Source: Heliomarina baculiformis
GTDB lineage: Bacteria > Pseudomonadota > Alphaproteobacteria > Rhodobacterales > Rhodobacteraceae
Assembly (NCBI RefSeq): GCF_019966545.1
Contig: NZ_JAIMIC010000006.1
Coordinates: 1-64,000 of the forward strand
Direction of reading: 5' to 3'
Length of the DNA stretch: 64,000 bases
Positions 1-9,560 of the stretch are shown in pieces (position 1 is the first letter of the stretch; every line of letters starts with the position of its first letter). The position numbers were made by a program, and so were the translations under genes. The notes below the pieces were generated by a model. The model was not told the DNA's origin. It worked only from the letters and a program-made list of their open reading frames with translations, and did no database searches.

Positions 1-674
<674 letters not shown>

Positions 675-736
675 ATCGCTTGGCGCCCTTTTGTGTTTTG
701 GGGTCTGCCGACCCACGGTTTCCTATCTGCGGGCGG

Positions 737-765
737 CAAATATGCGCTTCAAAGAGGAAAATCAA
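737..765 (-). promoter_or_regulatory. Candidate sigma-70 promoter of tuf
   Basis: On the minus strand a TTGATT -35-like hexamer (760-765) and a TATTTG -10-like hexamer (737-742) are separated by exactly 17 bp, about 63 bp ahead of the tuf start. Matched by eye only. Confidence 0.45.
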
Positions 766-799
766 GCGCGTCGTTACCGCTGCCCTCGACGGGCCCGGT

Positions 800-1441
800 T
801 CAGCCCTGAACCGCGGGCACCGTCGGCGGAACGACACCTTGGCTCTGCGGTATGAGTTCGTCGCGCGGAACGGTGGCCGAAGTTGCCGCACCGGCGCGCG
901 GTTCGAACCATCCGCGCTCGGCTTTCATCTCGACCATCCAGTCTTCGATCTGGCGCACCGCGTTCTCGGCAAGGCCCTGCATCTGCTCTTCCTTGCTGCG
1001 TTGATGCCCCGATCCAACAAGGAAGGACTCCCCGGTCGTGGTCTCCAGAACCGTGAACTGCTTGACCTCGGGGTTCAGCTTGGCATTCGCCGCATCGTCC
1101 CAGACCGTCACATTGATGATCAGCGCCGATTTCGGCGAATAGATCAGCGGCACCCCCGGAGGAGCCAGCATGAAGCCCTCGACGCTGATGCCGAAGTGAT
1201 ACAGCTGGTTTCCCTCGTAACGGCCAAAGCGCCGGGCGACCGCCGGTCTCAGCACGTCGACCCATTCATCGCCGGTGGCCGCGCGCGAGACCGGGCCGGT
1301 CCGCGCCTTGTCGGCGATGACGACGTTATGGCCAAGCCGGAAGGCGCCCAGATCGGCAAGCGGTTCATTGGCCAGCGGAGTTGTGGTCGCACAGGCCGAG
1401 ATCATCGTCAGGGCGCAGAGCAGAGTCATCAGTCGAAGCAT
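800..1441 (-). CDS. Predicted lipoprotein of unknown function
   Basis: A 213-residue protein with a short signal peptide and lipobox (MLRLMTLLCALTMISAC, Cys16), so it is probably lipidated and anchored in the envelope. The mature part has no motif I recognise; it is mixed alpha/beta in look and ends in a Pro/Val-rich tail. It lies between parC and tuf on the same strand, 131 bp after the parC stop. The stop codon sits inside a small hairpin (GGTTCAG/CTGAACC, 797-812) without a T-run. Function unknown; the lipoprotein call rests on the N-terminus alone. Confidence 0.8.
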   Translation of the reverse strand: MLRLMTLLCALTMISACATTTPLANEPLADLGAFRLGHNVVIADKARTGPVSRAATGDEWVDVLRPAVARRFGRYEGNQLYHFGISVEGFMLAPPGVPLIYSPKSALIINVTVWDDAANAKLNPEVKQFTVLETTTGESFLVGSGHQRSKEEQMQGLAENAVRQIEDWMVEMKAERGWFEPRAGAATSATVPRDELIPQSQGVVPPTVPAVQG

Positions 1442-1528
1442 TGAACGTCTCTTTCGGGGTGGTTCGCATTTGTACTGTCAGCGCCAGATAGCCCGCCGGG
1501 GCCACCGAAGCAAATCAAGACGCCGAAA

Positions 1529-1583
1529 CTGCACGGCTGATGCACAGATGGTGTACAGGTGCTGTACAGTTGTCACCCCCCGG
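1529..1583 (+). repeat. 11-bp iteron array, copy 1
   Basis: Four head-to-tail 11-mers fit the pattern NTGYACRGNTG (1529, 1540, 1551, 1562), followed at once by TCACCCCCCGG. The third and fourth units carry TGTACAG cores. The minus-strand stop codon of parC (TGA, 1573-1575) is the reverse complement of the TCA that opens the terminal block. A second array with the same unit length and the same ending lies at 61810-61852. Function unknown; helically phased protein sites are one possibility. Confidence 0.75.
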
Positions 1584-4011
1584 TAAACCGGTTGTCTCGG
1601 GGAAATCCGCGCGGCGCCATGCGGCCGGTCCCGGCGCGCTTGCCGATCCATTCCGACAGCTCGGTCTGGGTGCGGGTCCGGCCCGCCGGGTCGAGCCAGC
1701 TGAGCCCCGCCTCGAGCAGGAAGCTCGTCGCATCGCTGAGACCGCCATCCTTGTACTTTTGCAGGCGGACGCCTTTGCCGCGGCCCATCTCGGGCAGTTC
1801 CTCGGCCATGAAGACAAGCACCTTGCGGTTCTCGCCGACCACGGCAATCGCATTGCCGGTCAGCGGCGTGCAGACCTTGGCCTTGACGTCGCCCTTGACG
1901 TTCAGGACCTGCTTGCCCGACCGGGTCTGAGCAACCACTTCGGATTCCGGCACCACGAACCCATCGCCCGCCGATGACGCCACCAGCAACCGGCGGTCCG
2001 GCACGTGGATGAACAGATCGACGATCTCGGATTCATTGGGCAGGTCGACCATCAGGCGCAGCGGTTCCCCCATCCCCCGCCCGCCGGGCAGGTTCGAGGC
2101 GCTGAGCGTGTAGAACCGCCCGTTCGAGCCGAAGACCAGCAGGCGATCCGTGGTCTCCGCATGGAAGATGAAACGCGGCCCGTCGCCATCCTTGAACTTC
2201 AATTCGCGTTCGAGGTCGATATGGCCGGTCATCGCGCGGATCCAACCCATCTGCGAGCAGACAACCGTGATCGGTTCACGGTCGATCATCGCCTCAAGCG
2301 GAACTTCCTCGACCTCGCCGGCCTCTTCCAGACGGGTGCGGCGCGCACCGCCGGGATAATCCTTGCCGAACTGCTTTTTGGTGGCGCGCATCTGATCGGC
2401 GATCTTGGCCCATTGCAGCTCTTCACTGCCAAGCAGATCCTCAAGGTCGGCGCGTTCCGCCATCAGCGCATCGCGTTCACGCACCAGCGCCTCTTCCTCG
2501 AGACGGCGCAGGCTGCGCAGGCGCATGTTGAGGATGGCTTCGGCCTGAACGTCGGACAGCCCGTTTTCACGGCCAGCATAGCTTCGCGGAATGCCTTCGG
2601 GCGCGGTTTCGGCCAGAACGCCCGGCGCGGCGGCCTCGAGATCCTGCACCAGGGTCAGCGAGGACACATCGACCCCAAGCAGAGGCGACACGTAATCGCG
2701 TTCAGATGTCGCCCGGGCAATCGTCTGCTGGTGCGGACGGCTCCAGTCCTCGTACATCAGCGCGGCCTTGGGATCGTCATCATAGCGGATGATGTCGATC
2801 ACGCGGTCGAGGTTGAGGAAGGCGGTGATCAGGCCCGAGAGCACTTCGAGCCGGTGATCGATCTTGCGCATCCGGTGGCGTGACCGGCGCAGCAGAACCT
2901 CCTGGCGGTGATCGAGGAAGGCGCGCAGCACCTCTTTCATCGAGCAGACCTTGGGCGTCACGCCGTCGATCAGCACGTTCATGTTCAGCGAGAACCGCAC
3001 TTCGAGTTCCGAGTTGCGGTAAAGCATGCCCATCAGAACCTCGGGATCGACGTTCTTTGACTTGGGCTCGAGCACCATGCGGATGTCATCCGCGGATTCA
3101 TCGCGAATATCGGCCAGAATCGGAATCTTCTTGGTCTGAATCAGGTCGGCAATGCGCTCGATCAGCTTGGATTTCTGAACCTGATAGGGAATCTCGGTGA
3201 CCACGATCTGCCACTGGCCGCGCCCCAGATCTTCGATCTCGTAGGTACAGCGCAGCCGGAACGAACCGCGCCCGGTGCGATAGGCCTGTGCAATGCTCTC
3301 GGGCGGTTCGACGATCACGCCACCGGTTGGGAAATCCGGCCCCGGCACGTAATTGAGCAGCGTATCATCCTGCGCATTGGGCGTGCGGATCAGGTGCAGA
3401 CAGGCATCGCAGAGTTCGGCAATGTTATGCGGCGGAATATTCGTCGCCATCCCAACCGCGATGCCGGACGACCCGTTCGCCAGCAGGTGCGGAAATTCAG
3501 CCGGAAGCACGACCGGTTCGGTCAGCGTGCCATCGTAATTCTCGCGGAAATCGACGGCATCCTCGTTCAGCCCGTCAAGCAGCGCCTCGGCCACCACGGT
3601 AAGGCGCGCTTCGGTGTATCGGCTGGCGGCCGGGTTGTCGCCGTCGATATTGCCAAAGTTTCCCTGCCCGTCGACCAGCGGGTAGCGGACGTTGAAATCC
3701 TGCGCCAGTCGCGCCATCGCGTCATAGATCGCGCTATCGCCATGCGGGTGGTAGTTGCCCATCACGTCGCCGCTGATCTTGGCGGATTTACGGAACCCCC
3801 CGGTGCTCGTCAGGCGCAGCTCGCGCATCGCGTAGAGGATTCGCCGGTGCACCGGTTTGAGCCCGTCCCGCGCATCCGGCAGCGCCCGGTGCATGATCGT
3901 CGAGAGCGCATAGGTCAGGTAACGCTCGCCAATCGCGCGCCGCAGCGGTTCGGATACCTGCCCGCGGTCGTCGGGCTGCTTCATGTTGGGGTCATCGACG
4001 GGATCACTCAT
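1573..4011 (-). CDS. parC: DNA topoisomerase IV subunit A
   Basis: The A subunit of topoisomerase IV cleaves and rejoins DNA to decatenate daughter chromosomes. The 812-residue protein starts [15 protein letters not shown] and shows the type IIA signature ([20 protein letters not shown], about 34-53), the quinolone-resistance region [10 protein letters not shown] (88-97, with Ser93 and Asp97 at the sensitive positions) and the active tyrosine in [10 protein letters not shown] (Tyr132). The C-terminal beta-pinwheel half is present. I see no GyrA box, which supports ParC over GyrA. The frame stays open 38 codons further upstream, but that part looks non-coding, so the ATG at 4011 is preferred. 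The partner parE is not in the window. The stop codon lies inside an iteron element. A perfect DnaA box sits 51-59 bp upstream of the start. Confidence 0.93.
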   Translation of the reverse strand: MSDPVDDPNMKQPDDRGQVSEPLRRAIGERYLTYALSTIMHRALPDARDGLKPVHRRILYAMRELRLTSTGGFRKSAKISGDVMGNYHPHGDSAIYDAMARLAQDFNVRYPLVDGQGNFGNIDGDNPAASRYTEARLTVVAEALLDGLNEDAVDFRENYDGTLTEPVVLPAEFPHLLANGSSGIAVGMATNIPPHNIAELCDACLHLIRTPNAQDDTLLNYVPGPDFPTGGVIVEPPESIAQAYRTGRGSFRLRCTYEIEDLGRGQWQIVVTEIPYQVQKSKLIERIADLIQTKKIPILADIRDESADDIRMVLEPKSKNVDPEVLMGMLYRNSELEVRFSLNMNVLIDGVTPKVCSMKEVLRAFLDHRQEVLLRRSRHRMRKIDHRLEVLSGLITAFLNLDRVIDIIRYDDDPKAALMYEDWSRPHQQTIARATSERDYVSPLLGVDVSSLTLVQDLEAAAPGVLAETAPEGIPRSYAGRENGLSDVQAEAILNMRLRSLRRLEEEALVRERDALMAERADLEDLLGSEELQWAKIADQMRATKKQFGKDYPGGARRTRLEEAGEVEEVPLEAMIDREPITVVCSQMGWIRAMTGHIDLERELKFKDGDGPRFIFHAETTDRLLVFGSNGRFYTLSASNLPGGRGMGEPLRLMVDLPNESEIVDLFIHVPDRRLLVASSAGDGFVVPESEVVAQTRSGKQVLNVKGDVKAKVCTPLTGNAIAVVGENRKVLVFMAEELPEMGRGKGVRLQKYKDGGLSDATSFLLEAGLSWLDPAGRTRTQTELSEWIGKRAGTGRMAPRGFPRDNRFTGG

Positions 4012-4061
4012 ATATGGGGTGGTACAATGGCAAATGAGCCGGGTAAAGGCGGTGCTTGACC

Positions 4062-4070
4062 TTATCCACA
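4062..4070 (+). promoter_or_regulatory. Perfect DnaA box upstream of parC
   Basis: TTATCCACA, the strict DnaA consensus, on the plus strand in the region between parC and the divergent SH3-protein gene. It is 51-59 bp before the parC start. The same word occurs upstream of smc at 50847. Binding is not demonstrated. Confidence 0.55.
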
Positions 4071-4220
4071 GGCGAAAGCGGCGATCCTTTCGAAACAGCC
4101 CTCCTGTGTTTTTTATACCGCACAACGTGTCCCGAATCGTCGTTTTGCAGTAGGCTGATTGGAACCGAATGCTGCTTTTCGGGGTATTTCACAAAGTTAC
4201 TAGTTTTTAGGGGGTGTTCA

Positions 4221-4859
4221 GTGCCTAAGTTTATCATTGTCTCATTTGGCCTTATGGCCTGGGTTTTCTACGAGCTGAGCGGCGGTGCCGATTTCAAGCC
4301 GCCACATGCAGGTGAGGCGTTGATGGCACAGGCTCAGACAACCACTGCTGCCCCCACGGCATCTCCCTCCACGAAATCCTTACTGAAAAAGGTTCGCGAA
4401 GAGCGCGCACTGCAGGCGTCCCAGCCTGCCAAGACCGAAAAGGTCGCGATCGCCAAGACGCCAGCGCCCGCCGGGAACCCGATGATCCAGCCCGCTTCGC
4501 TGAAGGTTTCCGAAGAAGCGTCCAACAGCCTGCGCGGTCTTTCGCAGTTCGAAGGTGAACCGCTGAGCCAGTACAATGTTGCCTCGCTGCGTGCGGTAAG
4601 CGCCACGTCGGACGCAATGGTCGAGCAAGCGGCTGTTCGCCCCGCCCCCAAGCCCGAAGCCGACCTGCGCGAGATCGTCGCGACCCGCGTGAACATGCGC
4701 GCCGGGCCGGGCACGGACAATGATATTGTCGACCGGCTTGATCGTGGTCACACGGTTGAAGTGCTGGAGAACAACGGCCGTGGCTGGCTGCGGCTGCGCG
4801 CCCTGCCCGAAGACCGGGTCGGCTGGATCGCTGCACGGCTCGTTTCGACCGCGGACTGA
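4221..4859 (+). CDS. Membrane-anchored SH3-domain protein
   Basis: A 212-residue protein with an N-terminal hydrophobic stretch (PKFIIVSFGLMAWVFYEL) that can be a membrane anchor or uncleaved signal, a Gln/Ala/Pro/Lys-rich linker, and a C-terminal bacterial SH3 (SH3_3) domain of about 60 residues with RVNMRAGPGTDNDIV and VGWIAARLV. Such domains bind cell-wall or protein ligands in the periplasm. The GTG at 4221 is preferred: it follows a GGGGG-containing site, and starting there puts the hydrophobic segment first; the open upstream part is Cys-rich and not family-like. It is divergent from parC. Specific role unknown. Confidence 0.75.
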   Translation: MPKFIIVSFGLMAWVFYELSGGADFKPPHAGEALMAQAQTTTAAPTASPSTKSLLKKVREERALQASQPAKTEKVAIAKTPAPAGNPMIQPASLKVSEEASNSLRGLSQFEGEPLSQYNVASLRAVSATSDAMVEQAAVRPAPKPEADLREIVATRVNMRAGPGTDNDIVDRLDRGHTVEVLENNGRGWLRLRALPEDRVGWIAARLVSTAD

Positions 4860-4958
4860 CGCGAAAGCGTATCGGGCGAACCCCTTTTCGATCACTTCCG
4901 GCCATTGCGCCTGCCCGTATTGCAACGCATGACTTGCGCGAATTATCGTGGGCGGGAC

Positions 4959-5786
4959 ATGCAGAAATCCATTTTGATTACGGGGTGTTCCTCAGGCATC
5001 GGTCTGGACGCGGCGCACACCCTGCGCGACAGGGGATGGCGGGTCTTTGCCTCGTGCCGGAAGCAGGCGGATTGTGACGCGCTGATCGCCAAGGGCTTCG
5101 AGTCACCGCGGCTTGACTATTGCGATACGGCAAGCATCGCCGAAGCCATGGACAGCGTGCTGACCGCCACCTCGGGTCAGTTGGATGCGTTGTTCAACAA
5201 CGGCGCCCATGCGCTGAACGGCGCGGTCGAAGATCTGCCGACCGACGGGCTGCGCGATATCTTCGAATCGAACTTCTTTGGCTGGCACGACCTGACACGG
5301 CGGGTGATTCCGGTCATGCGGCGGCAGGGACACGGGCGGATCGTCCAATGTTCCTCGGCGCTGGGTCTGACCTATATGCGATGGCGCGGGGCCTACACCG
5401 CGACCAAACACGCGCTCGAAGGGCTGAGCGATGTGATGCGGATCGAATTACGCGACTCGGGTATCGACGTCATCCTGATCGAACCGGGACCGATCACCAC
5501 CGCCTTTCGGGAAAAGGGTATCCCCTATTTCGAGACCTACATCGACTGGCAGAATTCGCCGCATCACGACGCCTACGAGGCCGGACTGGTCAAGCGCATG
5601 TATAACCCATCGGGTCCAGACCGGTTCGAGCTTCCCGCCTCGGCGGTCACGGCGAAACTGGTGCACGCGCTTGAAGCGACACGACCGCGCCCCAGATACT
5701 ACGTCACGACCGCGACATATATCGCGGCCTATCTTCGGCGTGTGCTCAGCACCTCGATGAGCGACCGGGTCATTTCGCGCCTGTAG
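4959..5786 (+). CDS. Short-chain dehydrogenase/reductase (SDR) family
   Basis: An NAD(P)-dependent oxidoreductase of the classical SDR type, 275 residues. Seen directly: the Rossmann cofactor motif TGCSSGIG near the N-terminus, NNGAH (a variant of NNAG), a serine in SSALG and the catalytic YTATK pair. Arg/Lys residues soon after the first motif (ASCRKQ) hint at NADPH preference, which is an inference. The ATG at 4959 is chosen because it starts directly with the first beta strand (MQKSILITG). It follows the SH3-protein gene on the same strand after 99 bp. Substrate unknown. Confidence 0.85.
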   Translation: MQKSILITGCSSGIGLDAAHTLRDRGWRVFASCRKQADCDALIAKGFESPRLDYCDTASIAEAMDSVLTATSGQLDALFNNGAHALNGAVEDLPTDGLRDIFESNFFGWHDLTRRVIPVMRRQGHGRIVQCSSALGLTYMRWRGAYTATKHALEGLSDVMRIELRDSGIDVILIEPGPITTAFREKGIPYFETYIDWQNSPHHDAYEAGLVKRMYNPSGPDRFELPASAVTAKLVHALEATRPRPRYYVTTATYIAAYLRRVLSTSMSDRVISRL

Positions 5787-5860
5787 CCTGCGCCAATTTG
5801 GGATTCGCAAACCGGCGGGTAACAGGATAGGCACCTGACAAGTTCTACCGAGAGGATGCG

Positions 5861-6061
5861 ATGTCTCCGTTATATATAATTATCCTTGTCATGCTTGGTG
5901 CCGTCGTCCTCGTTCTGGCCATCGGCATCGGCGGATTTGCCAAGGGCGGCAAATTCAACGCGAAATACTCTAACAAGATGATGCGTCTGCGCCTGTTGCT
6001 CCAGTTCGTGGCGGTGCTCCTCATCCTGCTGTTCATCTACCTGCGCCAGTCCGGAGGCTAA
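5861..6061 (+). CDS. Twin-transmembrane small protein, HIG1-type
   Basis: A 66-residue inner-membrane protein with two hydrophobic helices (about residues 4-26 and 46-61) joined by a short basic loop, GGFAKGGKFNAKYSNKMM. The loop is followed by RLRLLLQ, which fits the RxRxxxQ core of the HIG1 family. In alphaproteobacteria and mitochondria such proteins are linked to cytochrome oxidase or supercomplexes; that role here is inferred. AGAGG precedes the start. Its GGAGG near the stop serves as the ribosome site for the adenosyltransferase gene 3 bp downstream, so the two are probably co-translated. Confidence 0.8.
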   Translation: MSPLYIIILVMLGAVVLVLAIGIGGFAKGGKFNAKYSNKMMRLRLLLQFVAVLLILLFIYLRQSGG

Positions 6062-6064
6062 TTC

Positions 6065-6637
6065 ATGGTTGTTCTGAACAAGATCTACACCCGCACCGGC
6101 GACAAGGGGCAGACGGCGCTTGGCAACAATGTGCGCGTCGACAAATACGCGCTTCGGGTCGAATCCTATGGTACCAGCGACGAGTTGAACGCGCAGGTTG
6201 GCGTCGCACGTCTACATGCCGATGGGGACGTCGACGCGGCGCTGATGCGCATTCAGAACGACCTGTTCGACCTTGGCGCCGATCTTTGCCGCCCCGATAT
6301 GGCGCTGGATGCGCAATCCGAATACCCGCCCCTGCGGATGGTGGATGCGCAGGTCGACAGGCTTGAGGCCGAAATCGACGCAATGAATGCCGACCTCGCC
6401 CCGTTGCGCAGCTTTGTCCTGCCCGGCGGCACCGCCCTGTCCGCCTATCTGCATGTCTGCCGCACCGTCGCGCGCCGGGCCGAACGGCTGGCCGTGGAAC
6501 TTGCCGCCAGCGAAGAGGTTAATCCGGCAGCGATCCGCTATCTGAACCGGCTCAGCGATTGGTTTTTCGTGGCCGCGCGGCATGTGAATGACAACGGGGA
6601 GAAGGATGTGTTGTGGGTGCCGGGCGCAAATCGCTGA
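6065..6637 (+). CDS. pduO: Cob(I)yrinic acid a,c-diamide adenosyltransferase, PduO type
   Basis: Transfers the adenosyl group of ATP to cob(I)alamin, making adenosylcobalamin in the cytoplasm. The 190-residue protein has the PduO-type N-terminal ATP motif YTRTGDKGQTAL, then VESYGTSDELNAQVG and the C-terminal helix ending RYLNRLSDWFFVAARHVN, where the Arg and Asp/Asn residues line the active site in this family. The ATG at 6065 follows GGAGG in the previous gene. The ethylmalonyl-CoA pathway suggested by the gene at 19.3 kb needs coenzyme-B12 mutases, so a local supply of the cofactor makes sense (inference). cobC-cobD lie at 43.6 kb. Confidence 0.92.
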   Translation: MVVLNKIYTRTGDKGQTALGNNVRVDKYALRVESYGTSDELNAQVGVARLHADGDVDAALMRIQNDLFDLGADLCRPDMALDAQSEYPPLRMVDAQVDRLEAEIDAMNADLAPLRSFVLPGGTALSAYLHVCRTVARRAERLAVELAASEEVNPAAIRYLNRLSDWFFVAARHVNDNGEKDVLWVPGANR

Positions 6638-6641
6638 AAAT

Positions 6642-6660
6642 TGCGGAATAAAATTCCGCA
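6642..6660. promoter_or_regulatory. Perfect 8-bp palindrome upstream of etfBA
   Basis: TGCGGAAT and ATTCCGCA are perfect inverted repeats around AAA, just after the adenosyltransferase stop and about 185 bp ahead of etfB. With no T-run it is more like an operator than a terminator. The cognate regulator is unknown. Confidence 0.45.
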
Positions 6661-6796
6661 TAGCGAACAAAAGATAGCGCTCCCATACTTGCAAGAAGAC
6701 GCCAAAGCGGCGAAAACGCGGCGTCGTTGGCTGTAACATGACGATTTTGCACTGTTTCCGACCCGTAACGCCCGTTATCAACTGCGGGGATGATTC

Positions 6797-6812
6797 AAAT
6801 CGGGGCCGATTT
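6797..6812. promoter_or_regulatory. Palindrome in the etfB leader
   Basis: AAATCGG and CCGATTT flank GG, 33 bp ahead of the etfB start and before the AAGGAG ribosome site. The two-base centre is too short for a stable hairpin loop, so a protein-binding site is more likely. By eye only. Confidence 0.3.
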
Positions 6813-6844
6813 CTCGGCTCGAAAGACCAAGGAGAAAACCGCAG

Positions 6845-7603
6845 ATGAAGGTACTGGTACCTGTCAAGCGCGTGATCGACTATAACGTGAAAGTCCGAGT
6901 GAAATCGGATGGCAGCGGCGTCGATCTGGCGAACGTGAAGATGTCCATGAACCCGTTCGACGAGATTGCCGTCGAAGAGGCCATCCGCCTCAAGGAAGCC
7001 GGCAAGGCAGAAGAAATCGTCGCCGTCTCCATCGGTGTAAAGCAGGCGCAGGAAACCCTGCGGACCGCTCTGGCGATGGGTGCCGACCGCGCGATACTCG
7101 TTGTTGCGACTGATGACGTGCATAACGACATCGAACCGCTCTCCGTTGCCAAGATCCTTGCCAAGGTCGTCGAGGAAGAGCAGCCCGGTATCGTTCTCTG
7201 CGGCAAGCAGGCGATCGACAATGACATGAACGCCACCGGCCAGATGCTTTCCGCACTGCTCGGCTGGTCGCAGGGTACTTTTGCCTCCGAGCTGGACATC
7301 GACGGCGACAAGGCCGTCGTGACCCGCGAAGTGGACGGCGGTCTGCAGACCATCAAGGTCAACATGCCGACCATCATCTCGGTCGACCTGCGTCTGAACG
7401 AGCCGCGCTATGCGTCGCTGCCGAACATCATGAAGGCGAAGAAAAAGCCGCTGGATGAAAAGACGCCCGAGGATTACGGCGTTGATATCTCCCCGCGTCT
7501 TGAAATCGTGAAAACGACCGAGCCCGAAGCCCGCGCCGCTGGCGAAATGGTGCCTGATGTCGACACGCTGGTCGCCAAACTCAAAGAAAAGGGAATCGTG
7601 TAA
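6845..7603 (+). CDS. etfB: Electron transfer flavoprotein subunit beta
   Basis: The AMP-binding subunit of ETF, which accepts electrons from acyl-CoA dehydrogenases and passes them to ETF-quinone oxidoreductase. The 252-residue protein starts [20 protein letters not shown], a typical EtfB N-terminus. It contains the ETF_beta signature region with [22 protein letters not shown] and [16 protein letters not shown], and the loop around [20 protein letters not shown] that contacts dehydrogenases in this family. AAGGAG lies at ideal spacing from ATG 6845. Its stop codon overlaps the etfA start by one base, so the subunits are translationally coupled. Confidence 0.97.
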   Translation: MKVLVPVKRVIDYNVKVRVKSDGSGVDLANVKMSMNPFDEIAVEEAIRLKEAGKAEEIVAVSIGVKQAQETLRTALAMGADRAILVVATDDVHNDIEPLSVAKILAKVVEEEQPGIVLCGKQAIDNDMNATGQMLSALLGWSQGTFASELDIDGDKAVVTREVDGGLQTIKVNMPTIISVDLRLNEPRYASLPNIMKAKKKPLDEKTPEDYGVDISPRLEIVKTTEPEARAAGEMVPDVDTLVAKLKEKGIV

Positions 7604-8529
7604 TGGCTGTTCTTCTTCTCGCAGAAGTCACCGATGGCGAACTCGCGATGGACGCCACCGCCAAGGCGATGACCGCTGCCAAGCAACTGGGTGACGTGAC
7701 CATTCTCTGCTGTGGCGCCTCTGCTGCCGCAGCCGGTGAAGCCGCCGCCAAGCTGGACGGGGCTTCCAAGGTTTTGGTTGCCGAAGATCCGTCGCTGGGT
7801 CACCGCATGGCCGAAACCACCGCAGCGCTGATCGTGTCGCTGGCCGATGACTACGAACACATCGTCGCCCCCGCCACCACCGACGCCAAGAACGTGATGC
7901 CCCGCGTCGCAGCCTTGCTCGACGTGATGGTGATCTCGGATGCTTCCGGGGTAGTTGACGGATCGACCTTTGAACGCCCGATCTATGCCGGTAACGCGAT
8001 CCAGACGGTCAAATCCGCGGATGCGAAAAAAGTCATCACTTTCCGTACCTCGACCTTTGACGCGGCTGGCGAAGGCGGTTCCGCCTCGGTCGAAACCGTC
8101 TCGGCGGCAGAGAACCCCGGCTTGTCCGAATGGGTTGAAGACAAGGTTGCCGAAAGCGACCGCCCCGAGCTGACCTCGGCTGGCGTTGTCGTCTCCGGCG
8201 GCCGGGGCGTTGGCTCCGAAGAAGACTTTGCCCTGATCGAGAAACTGGCCGACAAGCTCGGCGCCGCCGTTGGTGCGTCGCGCGCAGCGGTCGACTCGGG
8301 CTTTGCCCCGAACGACTGGCAGGTTGGCCAGACCGGTAAGGTCGTGGCCCCCGATCTTTATGTCGCAGTCGGCATTTCGGGCGCAATCCAGCACCTTGCG
8401 GGCATGAAGGACTCCAAAGTCATCGTGGCCATCAACAAGGACGAAGAAGCGCCAATCTTCCAGGTTGCGGATTACGGCCTGGTCGCGGACCTTTTCGAAG
8501 CCGTTCCGGCGCTGATCGAAAAGCTTTAA
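7603..8529 (+). CDS. etfA: Electron transfer flavoprotein subunit alpha
   Basis: The FAD-carrying subunit of ETF. The 308-residue protein has the N-terminal alpha/beta domain and the C-terminal FAD domain with [33 protein letters not shown] and the nucleotide-contacting [20 protein letters not shown]. Length is normal for the family. It starts on the last base of etfB and is followed by a strong terminator. With hbd just beyond and an acyl-CoA dehydrogenase at 19.3 kb, the context is fatty acid, amino acid or acetyl-CoA assimilation. Confidence 0.97.
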   Translation: MAVLLLAEVTDGELAMDATAKAMTAAKQLGDVTILCCGASAAAAGEAAAKLDGASKVLVAEDPSLGHRMAETTAALIVSLADDYEHIVAPATTDAKNVMPRVAALLDVMVISDASGVVDGSTFERPIYAGNAIQTVKSADAKKVITFRTSTFDAAGEGGSASVETVSAAENPGLSEWVEDKVAESDRPELTSAGVVVSGGRGVGSEEDFALIEKLADKLGAAVGASRAAVDSGFAPNDWQVGQTGKVVAPDLYVAVGISGAIQHLAGMKDSKVIVAINKDEEAPIFQVADYGLVADLFEAVPALIEKL

Positions 8530-8550
8530 GTTCCCGTTAAAGAATTGTGG

Positions 8551-8580
8551 AAAGGCCCGTCGTTCAGGCGGGCCTTTTTC
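8551..8580 (+). terminator. Rho-independent terminator of etfBA
   Basis: A 9-bp perfect stem AAAGGCCCG / CGGGCCTTT with a 9-base loop is followed by TTTTTC, 21 bp after the etfA stop. It overlaps the 3' end of the opposing DUF6473 gene. Confidence 0.85.
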
Positions 8581-9400
8581 TTTGTGCCCCGGATATGAGC
8601 ACCCGGCGCAGTTCCTTGGCGATCCGATGGTGCGTCGCCTGCCCGATCATGTTCGCCGCCGCTTCCTGTTCGGCCATGGCGAAAATCATCGCGTTCATTT
8701 CCTGTGCCTCCGAGGCCGGTTGAACTGGAATCTCGACCACCTGCCGCAGGTGCGGCTTGAGCTCGGCCACCATCGCCCCGTCCACGAGAAACGGGTTATG
8801 CGTGGCCTCACCAAACCCCGACACGGTTTCATAACGCAGCCAGAGCAGGATCGGCCTGCGTGCGAACTGACGCAGTAAGAGGTGCATCCGACTCACCCAA
8901 GCCTGTTTCAGCTCGTGCGAAATCAGGGAGAACCGGCGCGGCGACACCTGCTGAAGACTGTGCATCATGTGGTTGGTAAAGGCGAAATCGGTAAAATCGA
9001 CCTCGGGAAAGAGTTCGGCCAACACGGGGGTCGGTTCGAGGAACCGGTCATTGCGCCGGGGATGAACCCGGAAGAACCGATTGGTCAGGTTCTGCGCGCC
9101 CATTGCCTGAATGATCGCAAGATCGGCCTGTTTAGCGATGCGGATCAGGTCCGGGTCCTGCAACAGCGCATCAAGCCCCGAATTCGGCGACCCGAGATTG
9201 ACACAAGGCATGCCGATCGACTTTTCAAGCAGAGAGGCAAACGGATATTTCACGAATTTACCGAACGTCTCGCTGTCGCCCATCGCAACCATATACGGCG
9301 TGTCGAACTGCCGCACCGGTCCGCGGCATTGTAATCTGGAAGCCCCGTATTGGCACGCTTCTTCACCGGGCGCATCTGCGCCAAAGGTCTGAAAACTCAT
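8564..9400 (-). CDS. DUF6473 family protein
   Basis: A 278-residue protein that I match from memory to DUF6473, a family common in Rhodobacterales. Seen directly: an N-terminal CQYGASRLQCRGP segment, AMGDSETFGKF (GDSE resembles an SGNH-hydrolase-like block), NLGSPNSGLDALLQDPDL, and AQNLTNRFFRVHPRRNDRFL. The G-D-S, N-x-G-S-x-N-S-G blocks suggest an SGNH-like fold, but this is inference; no activity is known to me. The start at 9400 is preferred because GGTGGG precedes it and the family begins near there. It is convergent with etfA, overlapping the terminator, and divergent from hbd. Confidence 0.75.
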   Translation of the reverse strand: MSFQTFGADAPGEEACQYGASRLQCRGPVRQFDTPYMVAMGDSETFGKFVKYPFASLLEKSIGMPCVNLGSPNSGLDALLQDPDLIRIAKQADLAIIQAMGAQNLTNRFFRVHPRRNDRFLEPTPVLAELFPEVDFTDFAFTNHMMHSLQQVSPRRFSLISHELKQAWVSRMHLLLRQFARRPILLWLRYETVSGFGEATHNPFLVDGAMVAELKPHLRQVVEIPVQPASEAQEMNAMIFAMAEQEAAANMIGQATHHRIAKELRRVLISGAQRKRPA

Positions 9401-9560
9401 AACACCCACCAAAATTTCTTTCACCCGGTCCAAGGTATGAAGCAAAGCGATTGCCAAAATCCTAAGAGACCAGATCTAAATATTTTTCTCCGGCGGTGGC
9501 CCCTTGTCCCTGCCCCGCCCGCCCAGCTAAACTCGGTCAGCAAAATCAGGGAAAGATGCG

